Shown one piece after another: positions 1 to 9,935 of a stretch of DNA of 46,031 bases (the first letter of the stretch is position 1; each line of letters starts with the position of its first letter). A program made the position numbers and the translations under genes. Source of the DNA: Saccoglossus kowalevskii (Eukaryota; Hemichordata; Enteropneusta; Harrimaniidae); NCBI RefSeq assembly GCF_000003605.2, contig NW_003135246.1, positions 1 to 46,031 on the forward strand, in the 5' to 3' direction. Under the pieces are notes generated by a model, which saw only the letters and a list, made by a program, of their open reading frames with translations, had not been told where the DNA came from and searched no databases.

Positions 1-222
1 CCAATAAACTGTATTCACTCCATTAAAGCACATCTCGAATATAAGTGCATACACTGTATTCACTCCATTAAAGCACATCTCGAATATAAGTGCATATACT
101 GCATTCTTGAATAGAAGTGCACACACTGTATTCACTCTATTAAAAGCACATCCTAATATAAGTGCATACACTGTATTCACTCTATTAAAGCACATCTCGA
201 ATAGAAGTGCACACACTGTATT

Positions 223-850
223 CACTATTAAAAGCACATCCCAATATAAGTGCATACACTGTATTCACTCTATTAAAGCACATCTCCAATATAAGTGCAT
301 ACACAGCATTCACTCTATTAAAGCACATCTTGAATAGAAGTGCATACACTGTATTCACTCCATTAAAGCACATCTCGAATAGAAGTGCACACACTGTATT
401 CACTCTATTAAAAACACATCCCAATATAAGTGCATACACTGCATTCACTCTATTAAAGCACATCTCGAACAGAAGTGCACACACTGTATTCACTCTATTA
501 AAAGCACATCCCAATATAAGTGCATACACTGTATTGATTATGAAAAGCACATCTCCAATAGAAGTGCATACACTGTATTCACTCTATTAAAGCACATCTC
601 GAATAGAAGTGCACACACTGTATTCACTGTATTAAAAGCACATCTCCAATAGAAATGCATACACTGTATTCACTCTATTAAAGCACATCTCCAATAGAAG
701 TGCACACACTGTATTCACTCTATTAAAAGCACATCCTAATATAAGTGCATACACTGTATTCACTCTATTAAAGCACATCTTGAATAGAAGTCCATACACT
801 GTATTTACTCTATTAAAGCACATCTCGAATAGAAGTGCACACACTGTATT
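223..850. repeat. A-family 14-monomer higher-order repeat, unit 1 (628 bp)
   Basis: Fourteen distinguishable monomers in fixed order. Diagnostic members are a 43-bp one beginning CACTATTAAAAGC, one with CATCTTGAATAG, one with CTCGAACAG, a 44-bp one beginning GATTATGAAAAGC, a 46-bp one with CACTGTATTAAAAGC and AGAAATGCATAC, and one with AGTCCATACAC. Their lengths (one 43, one 44, one 46, eleven 45) add to exactly 628, the spacing from the 43-bp monomer at 223 to its counterpart at 851. The same order recurs at 24957, and parts of it at 6313, 6898, 10684 and 32662. Confidence 0.88.
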
Positions 851-1343
851 CACTATTAAAAGCACATCCCAATATAAGTGCATACACTGTATTCACTCTA
901 TTAAAGCACATCTCCAATATAAGTGCATACACTGCATTCACTCTATTAAAGCACATCATGAAAAGAAGTGCATACACTGTATTCACTCCATTAAAGCACA
1001 TCTCGAATAGAAGTGCACACACTGTATTCACTCTATTAAAAACACATCCCAATATAAGTACATACACTGCATTCACTCTATTAAAGCACATCTCGAACAG
1101 AAGTGCACACACTGTATTCACTCTATTAAAAGCACATCCCAATATAAGTGCATACACTGTATTGATTATGAAAAGCACATCTCCAATAGAAGTGCATACA
1201 CTGTATTCACTCTATTAAAGCACATCTCGAATAGAAGTGCACACACTGTATTCACTGTATTAAAAGCACATCTCCAATAGAAATGCATACACTGTATTCA
1301 CTCTATTAAAGCACATCTCGAATAGAAGTGCACACACTGTATT
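851..1343. repeat. A-family higher-order repeat, unit 2, partial (11 monomers, 493 bp)
   Basis: This repeats monomers 1-11 of the unit at 223-850 in the same order. It differs by scattered substitutions, for example CATCATGAAAAG near 955 where unit 1 has CATCTTGAATAG, and AAGTACATAC near 1058. After the eleventh monomer, at 1344, the expected three closing monomers (135 bp) are replaced by other A monomers, so the 14-monomer period is broken here. 493 equals 628 minus three 45-bp monomers. Confidence 0.85.
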
Positions 1344-1541
1344 CACTGTATTAAAAGCACATCCCAATATAAGTGCATACACTGCATTCACTCCATTAAA
1401 GCACATCTCGAATATAAGTGCATATACTGCATTCACTCTATAAAGCACATCCCCAATATAAGTGCATACACTGTATTCACTATGAAAAGCACATGTCCAA
1501 TAGAAGTGCATACACTGTATTCACTCCATTAAAGCACATCC

Positions 1542-2240
1542 CAATAGAAGTGCATACGCTGTATTCACTCTATTAAAGCACATCTCGAATAGAAGTGCAC
1601 ACACTGTATTCACACTATTAAAAGCACATCCCAATAGAAGTGCATACACTGCATTCACTCTATTAAAGCACACCTTGAATAGAAGTGCACACACTGTATT
1701 CACTATTAAAAGCACATCCCAATATAAGTGCATACACTGTATACACTCTATTAAAGCACATCTCCAATATAAGTGCATACACTGCATTCACTCTATTAAA
1801 GCACATCTTGAATAGAAGTGCATACACTGTATTCACTCCATTAAAGCACATCTCGAATAGAAGTACACACACTGTATTCACTCTATTAAAAACACATCCC
1901 AATATAAGTGCATACACTGTATTCACTCTATTAAAGCACATCTCGAATAGAAGTGCACACACTTAAAAGCACATCCCAATATAAGTGCATACACTGCATT
2001 CACTCTATTACAGCACATCTCGAACAGAAGTGCACACACTGTATTCACTCTATTAAAAGCACATCCCAATATAAGTGCATACACTATATTGATTATGAAA
2101 AGCACATCTCCAATAGAAGTGCACACACTGTATTCACTGTATTAAAAGCACATCTCCAATAGAAATGCATACACTGTATTCACTCTATTAAAGCACATCT
2201 CGAATTGAAGTGCACACTCTGTATTCACTGTATTAAAAGC
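1542..2240. repeat. Recurrent block D, copy 1
   Basis: About 700 bp of A monomers matching 8213-8910 at a constant spacing of 6670. The 300-bp core, 1663-1962, recurs at 8333, 15691, 22912, 28256 and 41657. A landmark is the shortened monomer junction CACACACTTAAAAGC near 1958, which lacks 13 bp relative to the normal form (the stretch around GTATTCACTCTAT). Another is CTCGAATTGAAG near 2200 followed by GCACACTCTG. This copy is cut at its 3' edge by the switch to family B; the 8.3-kb copy continues in family A. Confidence 0.85.
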
Positions 2241-2541
2241 ACATTTCCAATAGAAGTGCATACACTGTATTCACTATGAAAAGCACATCTCCAATAGAAG
2301 TGCATACACTGTATTCACTATGAAAAGCTCATCTCCAATAGTAGTGCATACACTGTATTCACTCTATTAGAAGCACATTTCCAATAGAAGTGCATACACT
2401 GTATTCACTATGAAAAGCACATCTCCAATAGAAGTGCATACATAGTATTCACTCTATTAGAAGCACATCCCCAATAGAAGTGCATACATAGTATTCACTC
2501 TATTAGAAGCACATCCCCAATAGAAGTGCATACACTGTATT

Positions 2542-3172
2542 CACTCTGTTAAAGCACATCTCCAATAGTAGTGTATACACTGTATTCACTCTATTAGAAG
2601 CACATTCCCAATAGAAGTGCATACACTGTATTCACTATGAAAAGCACATCCCAATAGAAGTGCATACAGTGTATTCACTCTATTAGAAGCACATTTCCAA
2701 TAGAAGTACCTACACTGTATTCACTATGAAAAGCATATTTCCAATAGAAATGCATACACTGTATTCACTCTATTAGCAGCACATCTCAAATAGAAGTGCA
2801 TACACTGTATTCACTCTATTAGCAGCACATCTCGAATAGAAGTACATACACTGTATTCACTATGAAAAGCACATCTCGAATAGAAGTACATACACTGTAT
2901 TCACTATGAAAAGCACATCCCCAATAGAAGTGCATACACTGTATTCACTCTATTAGAAGTACATCCCCAATAGAAGTGCATACACTGTATTCACTTTATT
3001 AAAGCACATCTCCAATAGTAGTGCATACACTGTATTCACTCTATTAGAAGCACATTTCCAATAGAAGTGCATACACTGTATTCACTATGAAAAGCACATC
3101 TCCAATAGAAGTGCATACATAGTATTCACTCTATTAGAAGCACATCCCCAATAGAAGTGCATACACTGTATT
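2542..3172. repeat. B-family 14-monomer higher-order repeat (631 bp)
   Basis: The reference B unit, counted from the monomer CACTCTGTTAAAGC with AGTAGTGTATACAC. In order, the key variants are: GTGTATACAC; CATTCCCAATAG; CATCCCAATAG with CAGTGTATT; AGTACCTACAC; CATATTTCC with AGAAATGC; TAGCAGC with CTCAAATAG; TAGCAGC with CTCGAATAG and AGTACATAC; CTATGAAAAGC with CTCGAATAG; CTATGAAAAGC with CCCCAATAG; TAGAAGTACATCC; CACTTTATTAAAGC; TAGAAGCACATTTCC; a 44-mer ending CATAGTATT; TAGAAGCACATCCCC. The lengths sum to 631 with a 43-bp CCC form of the third monomer; the CCCC form gives 632. Confidence 0.9.
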
Positions 3173-3643
3173 CACTCTGTTAAAGCACATCTCCAATAGT
3201 AGTGTATACACTGTATTCACTCTATTAGAAGCACATTCCCAATAGAAGTGCATACACTGTATTCACTATGAAAAGCACATCCCCAATAGAAGTGCATACA
3301 GTGTATTCACTCTATTAGAAGCACATTTCCAATAGAAGTACCTACACTGTATTCACTATGAAAAGCACATTTCCAATAGAAATGCATACACTGTATTCAC
3401 TCTATTAGCAGCACATCTCAAATAGAAGTACATACACTGTATTCACTATGAAAAGCACATCTCGAATAGAAGTACATACACTGTATTCACTATGAAAAGC
3501 ACATCCCCAATAGAAGTGCATACACTGTATTCACTCTATTAGAAGTACATCCCCAATAGAAGTGCATACACTGTATTCACTTTATTAAAGCACATCTCCA
3601 ATAGTAGTGCATACACTGTATTCACTCTAGTAGAAGCACATTC
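3173..3643. repeat. B-family higher-order repeat, partial unit
   Basis: This starts with the same CACTCTGTTAAAGC monomer and follows the B order, with two differences from the preceding unit. The CATATTTCC monomer reads CACATTTCC, and the two TAGCAGC monomers are fused into one that starts as CTCAAATAG and ends AGTACATAC, a loss of 46 bp. It stops after the CACTTTATTAAAGC monomer. This fused-monomer form recurs at about 14111, 14851, 22070, 38606 and 40945, so it is an inherited variant and not a local event. Confidence 0.85.
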
Positions 3644-4543
3644 CCATTATAAGTGCATACACTGTATTCACTCTATTGAAAGCACATCTCCAATATAAGT
3701 GCATACACTGCATTCACTCTATTAAAGCACATCTCGAATATAAGTGCATACACTGTATTAACTATGGAAAGCACATCTCGAATATAAGTGCATACACTGT
3801 ATTCACTCTATTAAAGCACATCTCGAATAGAAGTGCACACACTATATTCACTCTATTAAAGCACATCTCGAATAGAAGTGCACACACTATATTCACTCTA
3901 TTAAAAGCACATTCCCCATTATAAGTGCATACACTGTATTGATTATGAAAAGCACATCTCCAATATAAGTGCATACACTGTATTCACTCTATTAAAACCC
4001 ATATCCAATATAAGTGCATACACTGTATTCACTCTATTAAAGCACATCTCGAATAGAAGTGCATACACTGTATTCACTCTATTAAAGCACATCCCAATAT
4101 AAGTGCACACACTGTATTCACTCCATTAAAGCACATCCCAATAAACTGTATTCACTCCATTAAAGCACATCTCGAATATAAGTGCATACACTGTATTCAC
4201 TCCATTAAAGCACATCTCGAATATAAGTGCATATACTGCATTCTTGAATAGAAGTGCACACACTGTATTCACTCTATTAAAAGCACATCCTAATATAAGT
4301 GCATACACTGTATTCACTCTATTAAAGCACATCTCGAATAGAAGTGCACACACTGTATTCACTATTAAAAGCACATCCAAATATAAGTGCATACACTGTA
4401 TTCACTCTATTAAAGCACATCTCCAATATAAGTGCATACACAGCATTCACTCTATTAAAGCACATCTTGAATAGAAGTGCATACACTGTATTCACTCCAT
4501 TAAAGCACATCTCGAATAGAAGTGCACACACTGTATTCACTCT
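3644..4543. repeat. Family A segment 2, copy of 24241-25140
   Basis: About 900 bp of A monomers. It matches 24241-25140 at a constant spacing of 20597, including the clipped GCATTCTTGAATAG junction and CCAATAAACTG. From 4138 it also matches the first ~400 bases of the window at spacing 4137; one difference is CATCCAAATATAAG near 4377 in place of CATCCCAATATAAG. Monomers with CACACACTATATTCAC (twice) and GATTATGAAAAGC are present. It is interrupted at about 4541, where CACTCTATTAGCAGC begins family B. Confidence 0.88.
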
Positions 4544-5345
4544 ATTAGCAGCACATCTCAAATAGAAGTGCATACACTGTATTCACTCTATTAGCAGCAC
4601 ATCTCGAATAGAAGTACATACACTGTATTCACTATGAAAAGCACATCTCGAATAGAAGTACATACACTGTATTCACTATGAAAAGCACATCCCCAATAGA
4701 AGTGCATACACTGTATTCACTCTATTAGAAGTACATCCCCAATAGAAGTGCATACACTGTATTCACTTTATTAAAGCACATCTCCAATAGTAGTGCATAC
4801 ACTGTATTCACTCTATTAGAAGCACATTTCCAATAGAAGTACCTACACTGTATTCACTATGAAAAGCACATTTCCAATAGAAATGCATACACTGTATTCA
4901 CTCTATTAGCAGCACATCTCAAATAGAAGTGCATACACTGTATTCACTCTATTAGCAGCACATCTCGAATAGAAGTACATACACTGTATTCACTATGAAA
5001 AGCACATCTCGAGTAGAAGTACATACACTGTATTCACTATGAAAAGCACATCCCCAATAGAAGTGCATACACTGTATTCACTCTATTAGAAGTACATCCC
5101 CAATAGAAGTGCATACACTGTATTCACTTTATTAAAGCACATCTCCAATAGTAGTGCATACACTGTATTCACTCTATTAGAAGCACATTCCCAATAGAAG
5201 TGCATACACTGTATTCACTATGAAAAGCACATCCCCAATACAGTGTATTCACTCTATTAGAAGCACATTTCCAATAGAAGTACCTACACTGTATTCACTA
5301 TGAAAAGCACATTTCCAATAGAAATGCATACACTGTATTCACTCT
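4544..5345. repeat. Family B island 2
   Basis: B monomers enter at the TAGCAGC position of the B order, so this island lacks the first half of a B unit. It then runs twice through the second half of the order and ends with the shortened monomer CCCCAATACAGTG at 5233, which lacks 10 bp (GAAGTGCATA) relative to its full-length relative. The same terminal series closes the islands near 15128, 22349, 31436 and 38887. CTCGAGTAG near 5009 is a private variant. Confidence 0.88.
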
Positions 5346-7789
5346 ATTAGCAGCACATCTCGAATAGAAGTGCATACACTGTATTCACTCGATGAAAGCA
5401 CATCTCAAATAGAAGTACATACACTGTATTCACTCTATTAAAAACACATCCCAATATAAGTGCATACACTGCATTCACTCCATTAAAGCACATCTCGAAT
5501 ATAAGTGCATATACTGCATTCACTCTATTAAAGCACATCCCCAATATAAGTGCATACACTGTATTCACTATGAAAAGCACATCTCCAATAGAAGTGCATA
5601 CACTGTATTCACTCCATTAAAGCACATCCCAATAAAAGTGCATACACTGTATTCACTCTATTAAAGCACATCTCGAATAGAAGTGCATACGCTGTATTCA
5701 CTCTATTAAAGCACATCTCGAATAGAAGTGCACACACTGTATTCACACTATTAAAAGCACATCCCAATAGAAGTGCATACACTGCATTCACTCTATTAAA
5801 GCACATCTCGAATAGAAGTGCACACACTGTATTCACTGTATTAAAAGCACATCTCCAATAGAAATGCATACACTGTATTCACTCTATTAAATCACATCTC
5901 GAATAGAAGTGCACACACTGTATTCACTGTATTAAAAGCACATCCCAATATAAGTGCATACACTGTATTCACTCTATTGAAGCACATCTCGAATAGAAGT
6001 GCACTGTATTCACTATGAAAAGCACATCTCCAATATAAGTACACACACTGTATTCACTCTATTAAAACACATCTCGAATAGAAGTGCATACACTGTATTC
6101 ACTCTATTAAAGCACATCTGGAATAGAAGTGCATACACTGTATTCACTCTATTAAAGCACATCCCAATATAAGTGCACACACTGTATTCACTCCATTAAA
6201 GCACATCCCAATATACTGTATTCACTCCATTAAAGCACATCTCGAATATAAGTGCATACACTGTATTCACTCCATTAAAGCACATCTCGAATATAAGTGC
6301 ATACACTGTATTCACTCTATTAAAGCACATCTCCAATATAAGTGCATACACAGCATTCACTCTATTAAAGCACATCTTCAATAGAAGTGCATACACTGTA
6401 TTCACTCCATTAAAGCACATCTCGAATAGAAGTGCACACACTGTATTCACTCTATTAAAAACACATCCCAATATAAGTGCATACACTGCATTCACTCTAT
6501 TAAAGCACATCTCGAACAGAAGTGCACACACTGTATTCACTCTATTAAAAGCACATCCCAATATAAGTGCATACACTGTATTGATTATGAAAAGCACATC
6601 TCCAATAGAAGTGCATACACTGTATTCACTCTATTAAAGCACATCTCGAATAGAAGTGCACACACTGTATTCACTGTATTAAAAGCACATCTCCAATAGA
6701 AATGCATACACTGTATTCACTCTATTAAAGCACATCTCGAATAGAAGTGCACACACTGTATTCACTCTATTAAAAGCACATCCTAATATAAGTGCATACA
6801 CTGTATTCACTCTATTAAAGCACATCTTGAATAGAAGTCCATACACTGTATTTACTCTATTAAAGCACATCTCGAATAGAAGTGCACACACTGTATTCAC
6901 TATTAAAAGCACATCCCAATATAAGTGCATACACTGTATTCACTCTATTAAAGCACATCTCCAATATAAGTGCATACACTGCATTCACTCTATTAAAGCA
7001 CATCATGATAGAAGTGCATACACTGTATTCACTCCATTAAAGCACATCTCGAATAGAAGTGCACACACTGTATTCACTCTATTAAAAACACATCCCATAT
7101 ATAAGTGCATACACTGCATTCACTCTATTAAAGCACATCTCGAACAGAAGTGCACACACTGTATTCACTCTATTAAAAGCACATCCCAATATAAGTGCAT
7201 ACACTGTATTGATTATGAAAAGCACATCTCCAATAGAAGTGCATACACTGTATTCACTCTATTAAAGCACATCTCGAATAGAAGTGCACACACTGTATTC
7301 ACTGTATTAAAAGCACATCTCCAATAGAAATGCATACACTGTATTCACTCTATTAAAGCACATCTCCAATATAAGTGCATACACTGTATTCACTCTGTTA
7401 AAGCACATCTCGAATAGAAGTGCACACACTATATTCACTCTATTAAAAGCACATTTCCCAATATAAGTGCATACACTGTATTAATTATGAAAAGCACATC
7501 TCCAATATAAGTGCATACACTGTATTCACTCTATTAAAACACATATCCAATATAAGTGCATACACTGTATTCACTCTATTAAAGCACATCTCGAATAGAA
7601 GTGCATACACTGTATTCATTCTATTAAAGCACATCCCAATATAAGTGCACACACTGTATTCACTCCATTAAAGCACATCCCAATATACTGTATTCACTCT
7701 ATTAAAGCACATCTCGAATATAAGTGCATACACTGTATTCACTCTATTAAAGCACATATTCAATATAAGTGCATACACTGTATTCACTC
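5346..7789. repeat. Family A segment 3
   Basis: This opens with the recurrent B-to-A exit, CACTCGATGAAAGC at 5387-5400. About 430 bp then match 15242-15670 at spacing 9895. A four-base-shortened monomer, GAAGTGCACTGTATTC, lies near 5997. The deletion monomer CCCAATATACTG appears near 6210 and 7680. A-type higher-order sequence occupies 6313-7389. A private insertion gives CATCCCATATATAAG near 7091. The rest (7390-7789) is ordinary A monomers, ending at the entry landmark ATTCAATATA (7758). No gene is supported. Confidence 0.88.
6313..7389. repeat. A-family higher-order repeats, hybrid unit plus second unit
   Basis: From 6313 the monomer order matches 266 onward at spacing 6047 and keeps that spacing to about 7000. 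The first unit here begins with the second monomer of the A order, because the 43-bp CACTATTAAAAGC monomer is absent and replaced upstream by CACTCCATTAAAGC monomers. The 43-bp monomer is present at 6898 and starts the next unit. In this second unit CATCATGATAGAAG (near 7003) is shorter than the CATCATGAATAG seen at 25690, and the nearby CATCCCATATATAAG carries extra bases. Confidence 0.8.
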
Positions 7790-8130
7790 TATTAGAAGCA
7801 CATCTCCAATAGAAGTGCATACACTGTATTCACTCTATTAAAGCACATCTCCAATATAAGTGCATACACTGTATTCACGCTATTAGAAGCACATCTCGAA
7901 TAGAAGTGCATACACTGTATTCACTATGAAAAGCACATCTCCAATAGAAGTGCATACACTGTATTCACTATGAAAAGCTCATCTCCAATAGTAGTGCATA
8001 CACTGTATTCACTCTATTAGAAGCACATTTCCAATAGAAGTGCATACACTGTATTCACTATGAAAAGCACATCTCCAATAGAAGTGCATACATAGTATTC
8101 ACTCTATTAGAAGCACATCCCCAATAGAAG
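7790..8130. repeat. Short family B island 3
   Basis: About 340 bp of B monomers follow the entry landmark ATTCAATATA (7758). They include TATTAGAAGCACATC with AATAGAAG, a monomer with CACGCTATTAGAAGC (private, near 7877), CTATGAAAAGC, CTATGAAAAGCTCATC, TAGAAGCACATTTCC and the 44-mer ending CATAGTATT. It returns to family A near 8130 through CACACTATTAAAAGC. It looks like the start of a B island, with the main 14-monomer units deleted. Confidence 0.82.
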
Positions 8131-8212
8131 TGCATACACTGTATTCACACTATTAAAAGCACATCCCAATAGAAGTGCATACACTGCATTCACTCTATTA
8201 AAGCACATCTCG

Positions 8213-8910
8213 AATAGAAGTGCATACGCTGTATTCACTCTATCAAAGCACATCTCGAATAGAAGTGCACACACTGTATTCACACTATTAAAAGCACATC
8301 CCAATAGAAGTGCATACACTGCATTCACTCTATTAAAGCACACCTTGAATAGAAGTGCACACACTGTATTCACTATTAAAAGCACATCCCAATATAAGTG
8401 CATACACTGTATTCACTCTATTAAAGCACATCTCCAATATAAGTGCATACACTGCATTCACTCTATTAAAGCACATCTTGAATAGAAGTGCATACACTGT
8501 ATTCACTCCATTAAAGCACATCTCGAATAGAAGTACACACACTGTATTCACTCTATTAAAAACACATCCCAATATAAGTGCATACACTGTATTCACTCTA
8601 TTAAAGCACATCTCGAATAGAAGTGCACACACTTAAAAGCACATCCCAATATAAGTGCATACACTGCATTCACTCTATTAAAGCACATCTCGAACAGAAG
8701 TGCACACACTGTATTCACTCTATTAAAAGCACATCCCAATATAAGTGCATACACTATATTGATTATGAAAAGCACATCTCCAATAGAAGTGCAAACACTG
8801 TATTCACTGTATTAAAAGCACATCTCCAATAGAAATGCATACACTGTATTCACTCTATTAAAGCACATCTCGAATTGAAGTGCACACTCTGTATTCACTG
8901 TATTAAAAGC
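8213..8910. repeat. Recurrent block D, copy 2
   Basis: Matches 1542-2240 at spacing 6670 and 15571-16043 at spacing 7358. It contains the 13-bp-shortened CACACACTTAAAAGC monomer near 8628. TATCAAAGC near 8243, in place of TATTAAAGC, is a private difference. Unlike copy 1 it continues into A-type sequence at its 3' end (8911-9900), and that continuation matches 16436-17425 at spacing 7525. Confidence 0.85.
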
Positions 8911-9935
8911 ACATCCCAATATAAGTGCATACACTGCATTCACTCTATTAAAGCTCATCTCGAACAGAAGTGCACACACTGTATTCACTCTGTTAAAAGC
9001 ACATTCCCCAATATATATGCAAACACTGTATTGATTATGAAAAGCACATCTCCAATAGAAGTGCATACACTGTATTCACTCTATTAAAGCACATCTTGAA
9101 TAGAAGTGCACACACTGTATTCACTGTATTAAAAGCACATCCCAATATAAGTGCATACACTGTATTCACTCTATTGAAGCACATCTCGAATAGAAGTGCA
9201 GTGTTAACTATGAAAAGCACATCTCCAATATAAGTACATACACTGTATTCACTCTATTAAAGCACATCCCAATATAAGTGCACACACTGTATTCACTCCA
9301 TTAAAGCACATCCCAATATACTGTATTCACTCTATTAAAACACATCTCCAATATAAGTGCATACACTGTATTCACTCTATTAAAGCACATCTCGAATAGA
9401 AGTGCATACACTCTATTAAAGCACATCCCAATATAAGTGCACACACTGTATTCACTCCATTAAAGCACATCCCAATATACTGTATTCACTCCATTAAAGC
9501 ACATCTCGAATATAAGTGCATACACTGTATTCACTCCATTAAAGCACATCTCGAATATAAGTGCATACACTGTATTCACTCTATTAAAGCACATCCCCAA
9601 TATAAGTGCATACACTGTATTCACTCTATTAAAGCACATCTCCAATAGAAGTGCATACACAGTATTCACTCCATTAAAGAACATCCCAATAGAAGTGCAT
9701 ACACTGTATTCACTCTATTAAAACACCTCTCGAATAGAAGTGCATACACTGTATTCACTCTATTAAAGCAAATACCAATATAAGTCCATACACTGTATTC
9801 ACTCTATTGACGCACATCCCAATAGAAGTGCATAGACTGTATCCGCTCTATTAAAGCACATCTCGAATAAAAGTGCATACACTGTTTTCACTCTATTAAA
9901 AGCACATCCCAATATAAATAAGTGCATACATTGTA

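Larger units (their letters stand above)
1..2243. repeat. Family A segment 1 (two A higher-order units plus a recurrent block)
   Basis: Family A monomers only. The window opens in a shortened monomer (CCAATAAACTG) that recurs at 4138 and 24735. A clipped junction, GCATTCTTGAATAG, sits near 101 and recurs near 4239, 10562 and 24835. A complete 628-bp 14-monomer unit (223-850) and an 11-monomer partial unit (851-1343) follow. From about 1542 a different arrangement of A monomers begins that is shared with 8213-8911. The segment ends abruptly inside one monomer near 2241, where GTATTAAAAGC passes directly into the B-type tail ACATTTCCAATAGAAG. No gene is supported. Confidence 0.9.
2244..3643. 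repeat. Family B island 1
   Basis: Monomers switch to the B types: TATTAGAAGC or TATTAGCAGC monomers of 46 bp and CTATGAAAAGC monomers of 44 bp. The island opens with a short lead-in (including CTATGAAAAGCTCATC near 2320), then one complete 14-monomer unit (2542-3172) and a partial one (3173-3640). It ends inside a monomer where TAGAAGCACATTCCC runs into ATTATAAGTGC at about 3641. The last B monomer carries an odd CTCTAGTAG near 3626 in place of CTCTATTAG. Confidence 0.9.

Noticed and set aside
3-8. AATAAA polyadenylation signal (also in CCCAATAAAAGTGC near 5629 and its copies)
   Set aside because: It is a one-base variant of the CCAATATACTG or AATAGAAG block of the repeat, with no transcript or gene nearby to end.
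1953-2162. C-x2-C-x5-H pattern (CIHCIHSIKAH) suggesting a zinc-binding repeat
   Set aside because: It is one reading frame of the monomer block TGCATACACTG and its neighbours. The spacing follows the DNA period and is not kept where monomers are 44 or 46 bp.
6196-6597. 133-residue reverse-strand open frame with hydrophobic repeats, and similar ones such as 10345-10716, as a membrane protein
   Set aside because: The hydrophobic pattern comes from the reverse complement of the AT-rich monomer. It recurs wherever 45-bp monomers follow one another and breaks at every monomer of another length.
6827-7327. 166-residue open frame as a protein-coding gene
   Set aside because: It is only satellite monomers read in phase. 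Equivalent frames exist on the other strand and in other copies, the start and stop positions are set by chance monomer variants, and there is no unique N- or C-terminal sequence.
9007-9022. TATA-box-like AATATATATGC and the many AATATAAG blocks as promoters
   Set aside because: These are regular monomer positions present hundreds of times; nothing downstream looks like a gene. Transcription of the satellite itself cannot be judged from sequence.
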